Below, one piece after another: positions 1 to 5,167 of a stretch of 5,167 nucleotides of DNA. Each line of letters starts with the position of its first letter. Positions within the stretch are counted from its first letter, which is position 1. The notes beneath the pieces were generated by a model that saw only the letters and a list, made by a program, of their open reading frames with translations, was not told the origin of the DNA and made no database searches. The translations under genes and the position numbers were made by a program. Source of the stretch: Anaerolineales bacterium (lineage in GTDB: Bacteria; Chloroflexota; Anaerolineae; Anaerolineales; DRMV01); the NCBI GenBank assembly GCA_015491595.1, contig WFVP01000254.1, positions 1 through 5,167 of the forward strand. Direction: 5' to 3'.

Positions 1-1189
1 AGTCCTGCAATCGAAACCGGGCAAGCAAGGCCTGCACGCGAGCCCGTATGTGGGCTTCGTCCCAACCGTGGACCCGGAGGGTGTAAGCCAGTTCGTCCCA
101 GACCCGCTCGGTCACGAACTGATGCTCCGGGTTCTGAAAGACCAAACCCGCGTAGCGGATGCGCTCTTCAGGAGGAAGCGCCCGAACATCCCGGCCGAAG
201 AGGGCGATGGTCCCCTGTTGGGGCTCCTTCAACCCCAGCAACAGGTGGGCCAGCGTGGATTTCCCCGCGCCGTTGGGCCCTACCAGGGCCACGAAATCCC
301 CTTGAGGGATGGCAAAGCTCACGTTGTGCAGGATGGGCTGCCCCTCTCGATAGCCAAAGGTCACGTTGCGAACCGCAACGGCCGGAGGATGGTCGTTCAG
401 TTCGGGGAAGCCCTGGGTGAAGTCCACCCGAAAGCGAGCCCGGGGGTCCAGGTCTTCGGGAAGCCAAAGCCCGGCGCGCAAGGCTTCTTCCAAATGGGTT
501 TCCAACGTGGGCCGAGGCGGACCCTGGGTCAGCACGCGGCCCCGCGCGTCCAGGAGCACCACCCGGTCCACCAGGGGCAGGCAGGCGTCCACCTTGTGCT
601 CGATGAGCAGCATCGTATGGTGGCCTTTGAGGCGGGCCAGGGTCTGGAAGAACTCCCGGGTGCCCGGAGGGTCCAAATTGGCCGTTGGTTCATCCAAGAC
701 GAGGATGGGCTGCTCCATGGCCAGCAGTGCGGCCAGGGCTACTCGCTGGGCCTCGCCTCCCGATAAAGTCTCCAACCGACGGTGACGATAGGAGAGCATT
801 CCCACCTGGGCCAGGGCTCGCTGGATGCGGTCTTCCATTTCGTCCCTCGGGACCCCAAGGTTCTCCAGGCCAAAAGCCACCTCATCCTCCACCACCAGGG
901 TAGCGAAGGAGGCTTCGGGGTCCTGCAACACCAAACCAACATGCGCGGCCATGTGTCCGGGCGGCTCCCGGCGGGGGTCCAGCCCTCGCACCCAAATCTC
1001 GCCTTCCACCCGGGCATACAGGTCGTGGGGTACCAGGCCGGTGAGGGCGTAGGCCAGGCTGGATTTGCCGCAACCCGAAGGGCCCAGGAGGAGCACGGTC
1101 TCCCCTTCGTCCACCTCCAGGGACAGGCCCGCGGGGGCGGCATGGGGCGCGCGAGGATATCGAATGACCAGGTCGCGCACGGAAATCAT
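1..1189 (-). CDS. ECF-type ABC transporter ATPase, two fused ATP-binding domains (3' end cut by window)
   Basis: This is the ATP-hydrolysing subunit of a group II ECF vitamin or metal importer, expected on the cytoplasmic face with a membrane T component and a substrate-binding S component. The open minus frame gives 396 residues without a stop. Domain 1 shows Walker A GPSGCGKSS at 36-44, Q-loop LVLQDPEASF at 86-95, signature LSGGEAQR at 142-149, Walker B ILVLDEPTANLD at 162-173 and the switch histidine H198. Domain 2 starts near 270, with an aromatic A-loop Y280, Walker A GPNGAGKST at 304-312 and Q-loop VFQNPEHQF at 350-358. That Q-loop wording is typical of the EcfA/CbiO family. The signature, Walker B and H-loop of domain 2 lie beyond the left edge. 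The ATG overlaps the stop of the upstream NTPase gene (ATGA), so the two are very likely co-translated; a GAGAGGG stretch seven bases before the ATG could serve as ribosome binding site. Fused tandem ATPases occur in YkoD-like thiamine-precursor ECF systems, but the substrate here cannot be read from the ATPase. Confidence 0.93.
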   Translation of the reverse strand, partial: MISVRDLVIRYPRAPHAAPAGLSLEVDEGETVLLLGPSGCGKSSLAYALTGLVPHDLYARVEGEIWVRGLDPRREPPGHMAAHVGLVLQDPEASFATLVVEDEVAFGLENLGVPRDEMEDRIQRALAQVGMLSYRHRRLETLSGGEAQRVALAALLAMEQPILVLDEPTANLDPPGTREFFQTLARLKGHHTMLLIEHKVDACLPLVDRVVLLDARGRVLTQGPPRPTLETHLEEALRAGLWLPEDLDPRARFRVDFTQGFPELNDHPPAVAVRNVTFGYREGQPILHNVSFAIPQGDFVALVGPNGAGKSTLAHLLLGLKEPQQGTIALFGRDVRALPPEERIRYAGLVFQNPEHQFVTERVWDELAYTLRVHGWDEAHIRARVQALLARFRLQD

Positions 1190-1713
1190 GAGGGGGCCCT
1201 CTCCAGCCGGGCCCGAAGTTGCGGTACCAGGGCGTCCCGGTTCTGCGGGGTCAGCACCACCACCTCGACATCCTGCCGGGCCTTGAGGGCGCGGATGATG
1301 GGATGGGGTTTCAAGGCCATCGTCGCCAGGACATCCCAGGGACCGTCCATCAGGGCCATGAGGGCTCTCTGAAAGGGGACGGAGAGCAATTCCATAGGGC
1401 CGATTTCGTCCACCACGACCAACGTTTCCGGCGGGGCGTCCTTCAAGTTCAATTCCGGGAGCACCACCTCCTCGAACCCCGCCAGGTTCACCCGATATCG
1501 GCCCACGCGCGGTCCCTGCGACCGGGCGACATGGGCCAGCCAGACCTTACGTCCCGAGAAGGTGACAACCTGGAATCCCACCCGCCGGCCTCCCTCCTGC
1601 ACCTCTTGGGTGATGAACCCTCGAAGGGGACGCGACAAGCCGGCCACGACCCTCTGGACCAAAGTGGTTTTTCCAACTCCGGGACGACCCGTGATGAGGA
1701 GACGTTGGGGCAT
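1186..1713 (-). CDS. THEP1-type nucleoside-triphosphatase (DUF265 family)
   Basis: A 175-residue P-loop NTPase, the usual size for the THEP1 family, whose studied members slowly hydrolyse ATP, GTP and other NTPs and whose physiological role is unsettled. The sequence shows Walker A GRPGVGKTT at 9-17, the family block GFITQEVQEGGRRVGF at 32-47, GRYRVNLAGFEEVVLP at 71-86, and Walker B VVVDEIGPMELLS at 99-111 with D102 and E103 as probable Mg and catalytic residues. There is no signal peptide or membrane segment, so it should be cytoplasmic. I chose the ATG at 1713 because the P-loop begins right after it and a strong AGGAGG (complement of 1722-1727) sits eight bases upstream; a longer frame to 1752 would start inside the promoter palindrome. 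Its stop overlaps the start of the ECF ATPase gene. It could regulate or energise the transporter, or phosphorylate the imported molecule, but this is only inferred from position. Confidence 0.92.
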   Translation of the reverse strand: MPQRLLITGRPGVGKTTLVQRVVAGLSRPLRGFITQEVQEGGRRVGFQVVTFSGRKVWLAHVARSQGPRVGRYRVNLAGFEEVVLPELNLKDAPPETLVVVDEIGPMELLSVPFQRALMALMDGPWDVLATMALKPHPIIRALKARQDVEVVVLTPQNRDALVPQLRARLERAPS

Positions 1714-1729
1714 CAGAGCCACCTCCTGA

Positions 1730-1749
1730 GTCTCAAGTATACTTGAGAC
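1730..1749. promoter_or_regulatory. Perfect 20-bp palindrome, candidate repressor operator
   Basis: GTCTCAAGTATACTTGAGAC reads identically on both strands over all 20 bases, with no spacer; symmetry breaks at 1729/1750. It covers the predicted -10 box of the leftward unit and lies 16 bases upstream of the NTPase start codon, the classic place for a dimeric repressor to block RNA polymerase. The bases on its left (TGAG at 1727-1730) repeat the TGAG half-site element once more. It could also form a hairpin in RNA, but there is no T-run, so it is not a standard terminator. The cognate regulator is not in the window and I cannot assign its family. Confidence 0.6.
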
Positions 1750-1763
1750 CACAGGTGCGTTAA
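1736..1763 (-). promoter_or_regulatory. Predicted sigma-70-type promoter of the NTPase/ECF unit
   Basis: Read on the minus strand, TTAACG (complement of 1758-1763; four of six matches to TTGACA) is followed after 16 bases by TATACT (complement of 1736-1741; five of six matches to TATAAT). Transcription would start near 1729, giving a very short leader that carries the AGGAGG of the NTPase gene. Such a short leader leaves no room for a riboswitch. The -10 box lies inside the 20-bp palindrome. This is a visual match only; another candidate -35, TTGACC (complement of 1788-1793), has no good -10 at normal spacing. Confidence 0.5.
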
Positions 1764-1866
1764 TGAAAAGACTTTTCTAACCAATGAGGTCAATACGGGT
1801 TAACCTTGGCAAAAGGAAAGGACGGCGATTGTGTGTCGGGTATCAACCTTTCCCCGAAAGAACCGT

Positions 1867-1872
1867 TATAAT
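1867..1872 (+). promoter_or_regulatory. Predicted -10 box of the rightward LivG/ligase unit
   Basis: A perfect TATAAT lies 71 bases before the LivG-like start codon. No convincing -35 is present at 16-18 bases upstream (the region around 1843-1849 reads TCAACCT) and there is no TG extension, so the promoter may depend on an activator or an alternative recognition. Transcription from it would start near 1879 and give a leader of about 65 bases. Confidence 0.4.
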
Positions 1873-1943
1873 AGCAGGTACCCATCCTTCGATAGGCTTT
1901 CGGATGGCCGTTGAACCCTCGTCCTTGCCGGGAGGCAGAATTC

Positions 1944-2774
1944 ATGCTCCAGCGTGGTTTTCGGTACAACTTGAATCGTAGCACACTTCAGCCTGGCGAA
2001 ACCCAACTGGTGGTGGACAATGTGACCTTACATTTTCGTGGCGTGACCGCCTTATCCGGTGTGAGTCTGCACGTACGTCAAAGCGAAATCTTGGCCATCA
2101 TCGGACCCAACGGCGCGGGAAAGACCAGCCTGCTCAATTGCATCAGTGGACGTTATCGCCCTCAGGAAGGACGCATTCTCTTTTACAACCACGGCAATGA
2201 GTACGAACTGACGAAAATGCGTCCCCATCAGATTGCCCAGGTAGGCGTGGCCCGTACATTCCAGAACATCGAACTCTTCCGTCACATGACGGTGTTGGAG
2301 AACCTCATGGCCGGAGCCCACATCCATATGAAGGCGGGATTGCTCCAGGCCATGATGTATTGGGGTCCGGCCCAGAAGGAACAAATCGAAATGCGGGACT
2401 TCGTCGAAGACATCATCGATTTCCTGGAAATCGAAGACATCCGCCATAAGCCTGTGGCCTCACTGCCCTATGGCCTGCAGAAACGCGTGGAACTGGGCCG
2501 GGCGCTTGCTTTGCGTCCGGCCATTTTGTTACTGGACGAGCCCATGGCCGGAATGAACACGGAAGAAAAAGCCGACATGGCCCGCTTCATTCTCGACATC
2601 TACGAAGAGTATGGCATCACCATCGTGCTCATCGAACATGACATGGGCGTGGTCATGGACATCAGCGACCGGGTCATCGTGCTCAACTTCGGGCAGAAAA
2701 TCGCCGAAGGCACACCCGACGAAGTTCGCAAGGACCCGGTGGTCATCCAGGCGTACCTGGGACAGGCGGTGTAA
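1944..2774 (+). CDS. livG: LivG-type ABC transporter ATP-binding protein
   Basis: A 276-residue ABC ATPase of the branched-chain-amino-acid (HAAT) importer class, normally pairing with a LivF-like ATPase on two LivH/LivM-type permeases. Visible motifs are Walker A GPNGAGKTS at 54-62, the LivG-like Q-loop VARTFQNIELF at 102-112, a degenerate signature LPYGLQKRVELGRAL at 174-188 (PYG in place of SGG), Walker B ILLLDEPMAGMN at 194-205, switch histidine H232 in LIEHDM, and the LivG C-terminal tail with FGQKIAEGTPDEV and a final AYLG. A helical insertion between Q-loop and signature (about 124-150) is also usual for LivG. I chose the ATG at 1944 because GGGAGG at 1930-1935 lies eight bases upstream; an in-frame TTG at 1911 would add 11 unconserved residues. 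Known relatives import branched-chain amino acids, amides, urea or aromatic and aliphatic acids; the adjacent acyl-CoA ligase favours a carboxylic acid. Permeases and binding protein are not in the window. Confidence 0.93.
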   Translation: MLQRGFRYNLNRSTLQPGETQLVVDNVTLHFRGVTALSGVSLHVRQSEILAIIGPNGAGKTSLLNCISGRYRPQEGRILFYNHGNEYELTKMRPHQIAQVGVARTFQNIELFRHMTVLENLMAGAHIHMKAGLLQAMMYWGPAQKEQIEMRDFVEDIIDFLEIEDIRHKPVASLPYGLQKRVELGRALALRPAILLLDEPMAGMNTEEKADMARFILDIYEEYGITIVLIEHDMGVVMDISDRVIVLNFGQKIAEGTPDEVRKDPVVIQAYLGQAV

Positions 2775-2905
2775 GCACATATGGATCGGGCCGTGGTTGG
2801 TGGATGGCAGGCTATTGTGACCGGCGAGCAGCATGGTTTCCGCCGCCTGAGTCCTCCATCGACAGAACCACATCCGACTTGGCACAGCCCTCTGCAGGAG
2901 GTGCC

Positions 2906-3235
2906 ATGAGCGCTCCTACACGCATCCGTTTTACCTACTGGGACTACAAAAGCATCCCCGAAACCGACCCCCGGCGCTTCGAGCTCCTGGATGGTGAACT
3001 GGTCATGGTTCCTGCATTCTCCATGGCACGGGACCGAGGCTACAAACGCACGCTGTACGCCCGCCACGGGGTAAAGGAGTACTGGCTGGTGGACCCGGAA
3101 AAGCAAACCCTGGAGGTGTATACCCTGACGCCCAAAGGGCTGGAACGAGTGGCCTCCTATCAAAGGGGCCAGACGGCCCGTTCCCCTCTGCTGGGCCTGG
3201 AATTCCCTGTAGACCAAGTCTTTGCCGAATGGTAG
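2906..3235 (+). pseudogene. Uma2-family endonuclease-like gene lacking its catalytic core (in-frame deletion)
   Basis: The 109-residue product joins two recognisable ends of a Uma2 (DUF820) protein, a PD-(D/E)XK-fold family usually about 180-200 residues long. Residues 6-36 match the N-terminal part (TRIRFTYWDYKSIPETDPRRFELLDGEL then VMVP), and residues 42-64 match the C-terminal part (RDRGYKRTLYARHGVKEYWLVDP), followed by a normal C-terminal strand region to 109. The middle, roughly 75-80 residues in relatives and holding the conserved catalytic Asp and the VEILSPST-like Glu segment, is missing; the join lies near residues 37-41 (about 3014-3028). The reading frame stays open across the join. 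A good AGGAGG at 2896-2901 is four bases before the ATG, so it may still be translated, but it should not be an active nuclease. It sits 131 bases after the LivG-like gene and its stop overlaps the ligase ribosome binding site. An assembly collapse is possible but there is no sign of one. Confidence 0.8.
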
Positions 3236-3239
3236 GAGG
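3234..3239 (+). promoter_or_regulatory. Ribosome binding site of the ligase, overlapping the Uma2 stop codon
   Basis: AGGAGG shares its first two bases with the TAG stop of the upstream reading frame. It stands five bases before the GTG at 3245 and eight before the GTG at 3248, while the first ATG (3254) would be 14 bases away. It therefore favours a GTG start and suggests translational coupling between the broken Uma2 frame and the ligase. Confidence 0.7.
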
Positions 3240-3244
3240 AAGCC

Positions 3245-5167
3245 GTGGTGGATATGGTGGAACGCCCCCAAACGCTACCGCAATACCTGTACGCCCATGC
3301 CCAGAAGCACCCAGACCGGGTGGCCCTTCGGGAGCGTATTTACGGCATCTGGCAGGAGATGACCTGGCGGCAGTTCTATGAATTCGTCAAGCACTTCGCG
3401 TTGGGTCTGCACGAATTGGGACTCCAACCCGAAGACACCGTGGCCATCATCGGCGACAACCGTCCGGAGTGGGTCATCGCCGAACTGGCGGCCCAATCCC
3501 TGGGGTCCAAATCCGTGGGCATTTATCAGGATTCCATCCCGCCGGAAGTGGAAGACATCGCCGTCCGGGCCGATGCGACCTTCATCGTGGCCGAGGACCA
3601 GGAACAGGTGGACAAAATCATCGAAATCTGGCCTTCCTTGAAGGACAGGGTCCACAAGGTCATCTACTACGACCCCAAAGGTCTGCGGGCCTACAACCAA
3701 CCCTACTTGATGTACTTCCACGACGTGGTCGCCCTGGGCAAAGCCTTTGAGGAAAAGCACCCCGGTTGGTTCGAGGAGCGTCTGGCCCAGGGTAAGGCCA
3801 CGGACCTGGCCATCCTCTCCACGACTTCCGGCACCACCGCGCGGCCCAAACTGGCCATGTTGACGCACAAGAACCTGCTGAGCATGGCCAAGAACCTCAT
3901 GGCCGTGGACCCCCTGGAACCCGACGATGAGTACGTCTCCTTCCTGCCCCTGGCATGGATTGGCGAACAGATGATGACCGTGGCCAGCGGGCTGTATATT
4001 GGGTTCAAAATCAACTTTCCCGAACGTCCCGAGACCGTGCAGCACGATTTGCGGGAAATCGGCCCCCAGGTGATGTTCAGTCCACCCCGCATTTGGGAGA
4101 GCCTGGTCAGCCAGGTTCAGGTGAAAATCGAGGACACCACCCCCCTCAAGCGCTGGTTCTTCAACTGGGCCCTGCCCATTGGCTATGAAATGGCCGACAC
4201 CCGCTTTGCCAAGAAGAAGCCTTCCTTGTGGCTGCGCATCAAGTACTTCCTGGCCGACTGGCTGGTGTTCCAGCAAATCAAAGACCAACTGGGTCTGCGG
4301 CATTTGAAACGGGCCTATACCGGAGGCGCGGCTTTGGGACCCGATGTGTTCCGCTTCTTCCACGCGCTGGGAGTCAACCTGAAACAAATCTACGGGCAAA
4401 CGGAAATCAGCGGTATCGCGGTGCTGCACCGGGATGGCGACATCAAGTTCCAGACAGTGGGCCTGCCCATTCCCGAGACGGAAGTGAAAATCGACGAAGA
4501 GACAGGCGAAATCCTCATGCGTTCGCCCGCGGTCATGGTGGGGTATTACAAGAACCCTGAGGCCACCCGGGAAGCCATTGACGAAGAAGGCTGGTTGCAC
4601 TCGGGCGACGCGGGCTACTTCGACGAGGACGGCCATCTCATCGTCATCGACCGGGCCAAGGACGTGATGACCCTGTCCGACGGCACCAAGTTCAGTCCGC
4701 AATTCATTGAGAATAAACTCAAATTCAGCCCCTACATTCGGGAAGCCGTGGTCTTTGGCGGCGGCGACCTGCCTTATGTCACGGCCTTCATCAACATCGA
4801 TTTCGCCAACGTAGGCAAATGGGCCGAGAACCGGCAACTCCCCTACACCACGTACACCGACCTCTCCCAAAAGCCCCAAGTGTACGCCCTCATCAAAGAA
4901 CATGTGCGCCGGGTCAACCAGGACCTGCCGCCTGCAGCCCGCATCCAGCGATTCCTGCTCCTGCACAAGGAACTGGACGCGGACGACGCGGAACTCACCC
5001 GAACCCGCAAGGTACGCCGCCGCCTGATTCGCCAGCGATACGCGCGCCTCATTGAAGCCATGTATGGTGACGCGCCCACGGTGGAAGTGGAAACCACCAT
5101 CGTCTATCAGGACGGTACCACCGCGACCATTCGTACGGACTTGCGCATCGAGCGCATGGAAGAAGAG
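3245..5167 (+). CDS. AMP-forming acyl-CoA ligase (long-chain-fatty-acid-CoA-ligase-like; 3' end cut by window)
   Basis: A member of the ANL adenylating superfamily that would activate a carboxylic acid with ATP to an acyl-AMP and then form the CoA thioester. The plus frame is open for 641 residues to the window edge, close to full length for long-chain-type ligases. Visible blocks: P-loop TTSGTTARPK at 193-202, YGQTE at 383-387, a long acceptance region GEILMRSPAVMVGYYKNPE, SGDAG at 453-457, the hinge DRAKD at 469-473, and TRTRKVRRRL at 585-594 with K589 the best candidate for the adenylation lysine. The residue after SGTT is alanine rather than the usual glycine. GTG at 3245 is preferred from the ribosome binding site; in-frame starts also occur at 3248, 3254 and 3257. 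No signal peptide or clear membrane helix is seen. Its place behind a LivG-like ATPase suggests activation of an imported acid, perhaps aromatic or fatty; the substrate is not readable from the sequence. Confidence 0.93.
   Translation, partial: MVDMVERPQTLPQYLYAHAQKHPDRVALRERIYGIWQEMTWRQFYEFVKHFALGLHELGLQPEDTVAIIGDNRPEWVIAELAAQSLGSKSVGIYQDSIPPEVEDIAVRADATFIVAEDQEQVDKIIEIWPSLKDRVHKVIYYDPKGLRAYNQPYLMYFHDVVALGKAFEEKHPGWFEERLAQGKATDLAILSTTSGTTARPKLAMLTHKNLLSMAKNLMAVDPLEPDDEYVSFLPLAWIGEQMMTVASGLYIGFKINFPERPETVQHDLREIGPQVMFSPPRIWESLVSQVQVKIEDTTPLKRWFFNWALPIGYEMADTRFAKKKPSLWLRIKYFLADWLVFQQIKDQLGLRHLKRAYTGGAALGPDVFRFFHALGVNLKQIYGQTEISGIAVLHRDGDIKFQTVGLPIPETEVKIDEETGEILMRSPAVMVGYYKNPEATREAIDEEGWLHSGDAGYFDEDGHLIVIDRAKDVMTLSDGTKFSPQFIENKLKFSPYIREAVVFGGGDLPYVTAFINIDFANVGKWAENRQLPYTTYTDLSQKPQVYALIKEHVRRVNQDLPPAARIQRFLLLHKELDADDAELTRTRKVRRRLIRQRYARLIEAMYGDAPTVEVETTIVYQDGTTATIRTDLRIERMEEE

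Noticed and set aside
50..766. A 238-codon plus-strand open frame at the left edge
   Set aside because: It lies antisense to the ECF ATPase, whose motifs are unambiguous, and its translation resembles no family.
1219..1746. A 175-codon plus-strand frame opposite the NTPase gene
   Set aside because: It mirrors the NTPase gene codon for codon in antisense and shows no domain of its own.
1714..1800. A TPP or cobalamin riboswitch upstream of the NTPase/ECF unit
   Set aside because: The predicted leader is only about 16 bases, and no riboswitch consensus boxes are seen on the minus strand in this region.
1882..1907. Short inverted repeat CCATCC / GGATGG in the leader of the LivG-like gene, considered as a riboswitch or attenuator
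   Set aside because: The stem is only six base pairs with a 14-base loop, there is no T-run after it, and no known riboswitch core is visible.
1904..1981. A 25-codon upstream reading frame overlapping the LivG-like start, considered as a leader peptide
   Set aside because: It has no ribosome binding site and no biased amino-acid composition, and it looks like an out-of-frame chance frame.
2804..2905. N-terminal extension of the Uma2 frame back to 2804
   Set aside because: The extra 34 residues match nothing in the family, and the strong ribosome binding site is directly before the ATG at 2906.
2600..3271. A 223-codon minus-strand frame spanning the LivG end and the Uma2 remnant
   Set aside because: It crosses genes with clear plus-strand motifs, and no ribosome binding site or family motif supports it.
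3275..4966. A 563-codon open frame on the minus strand opposite the ligase
   Set aside because: It is an antisense shadow of GC-rich codon use. Its translation has no recognisable domain, whereas the plus strand carries a complete set of adenylating-enzyme motifs.

Overview
The window looks like a piece of a GC-rich bacterial chromosome. Its gene content (a Liv-type transporter ATPase next to an acyl-CoA ligase, a Uma2-family gene, a fused ECF ATPase, a THEP1-type NTPase) would fit the Chloroflexota or a similar thermophile-rich lineage. That placement is an inference from family distribution, not from any marker gene. Nothing in the window looks viral, plasmid-borne or CRISPR-related.

The layout is two divergent transcription units separated by about 230 bases (1714-1943). 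The leftward unit (minus strand) starts with a small THEP1-type nucleoside-triphosphatase (1186-1713). It is followed, with an ATGA stop/start overlap, by a tandem-domain energy-coupling-factor (ECF) transporter ATPase that runs off the left edge. Its probable promoter has a near-consensus -10 box buried inside a perfect 20-bp palindrome (1730-1749), a good candidate for a repressor operator.

The rightward unit (plus strand) has a perfect TATAAT box at 1867-1872. It encodes a LivG-type ABC ATPase (1944-2774), then a Uma2-family reading frame that has lost its catalytic middle through what looks like an in-frame deletion (2906-3235), then a long AMP-forming acyl-CoA ligase (3245 to the right edge, 641 residues without a stop). 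The Uma2 stop codon overlaps the ligase ribosome binding site. The LivG-like ATPase plus ligase pair suggests an import-and-activate module: a carboxylic acid is taken up by a branched-chain-amino-acid-type ABC transporter and trapped as its CoA thioester. The permease and binding-protein genes would be expected just beyond the right edge.

Both edge genes are cut by the window and remain open, so their full lengths are unknown. I did not find a wholly new system. The items most worth a second look are the core-deleted Uma2 gene inside a transport operon, the palindrome over the promoter, the THEP1/ECF coupling, and the altered nucleotide-binding loop of the ligase.
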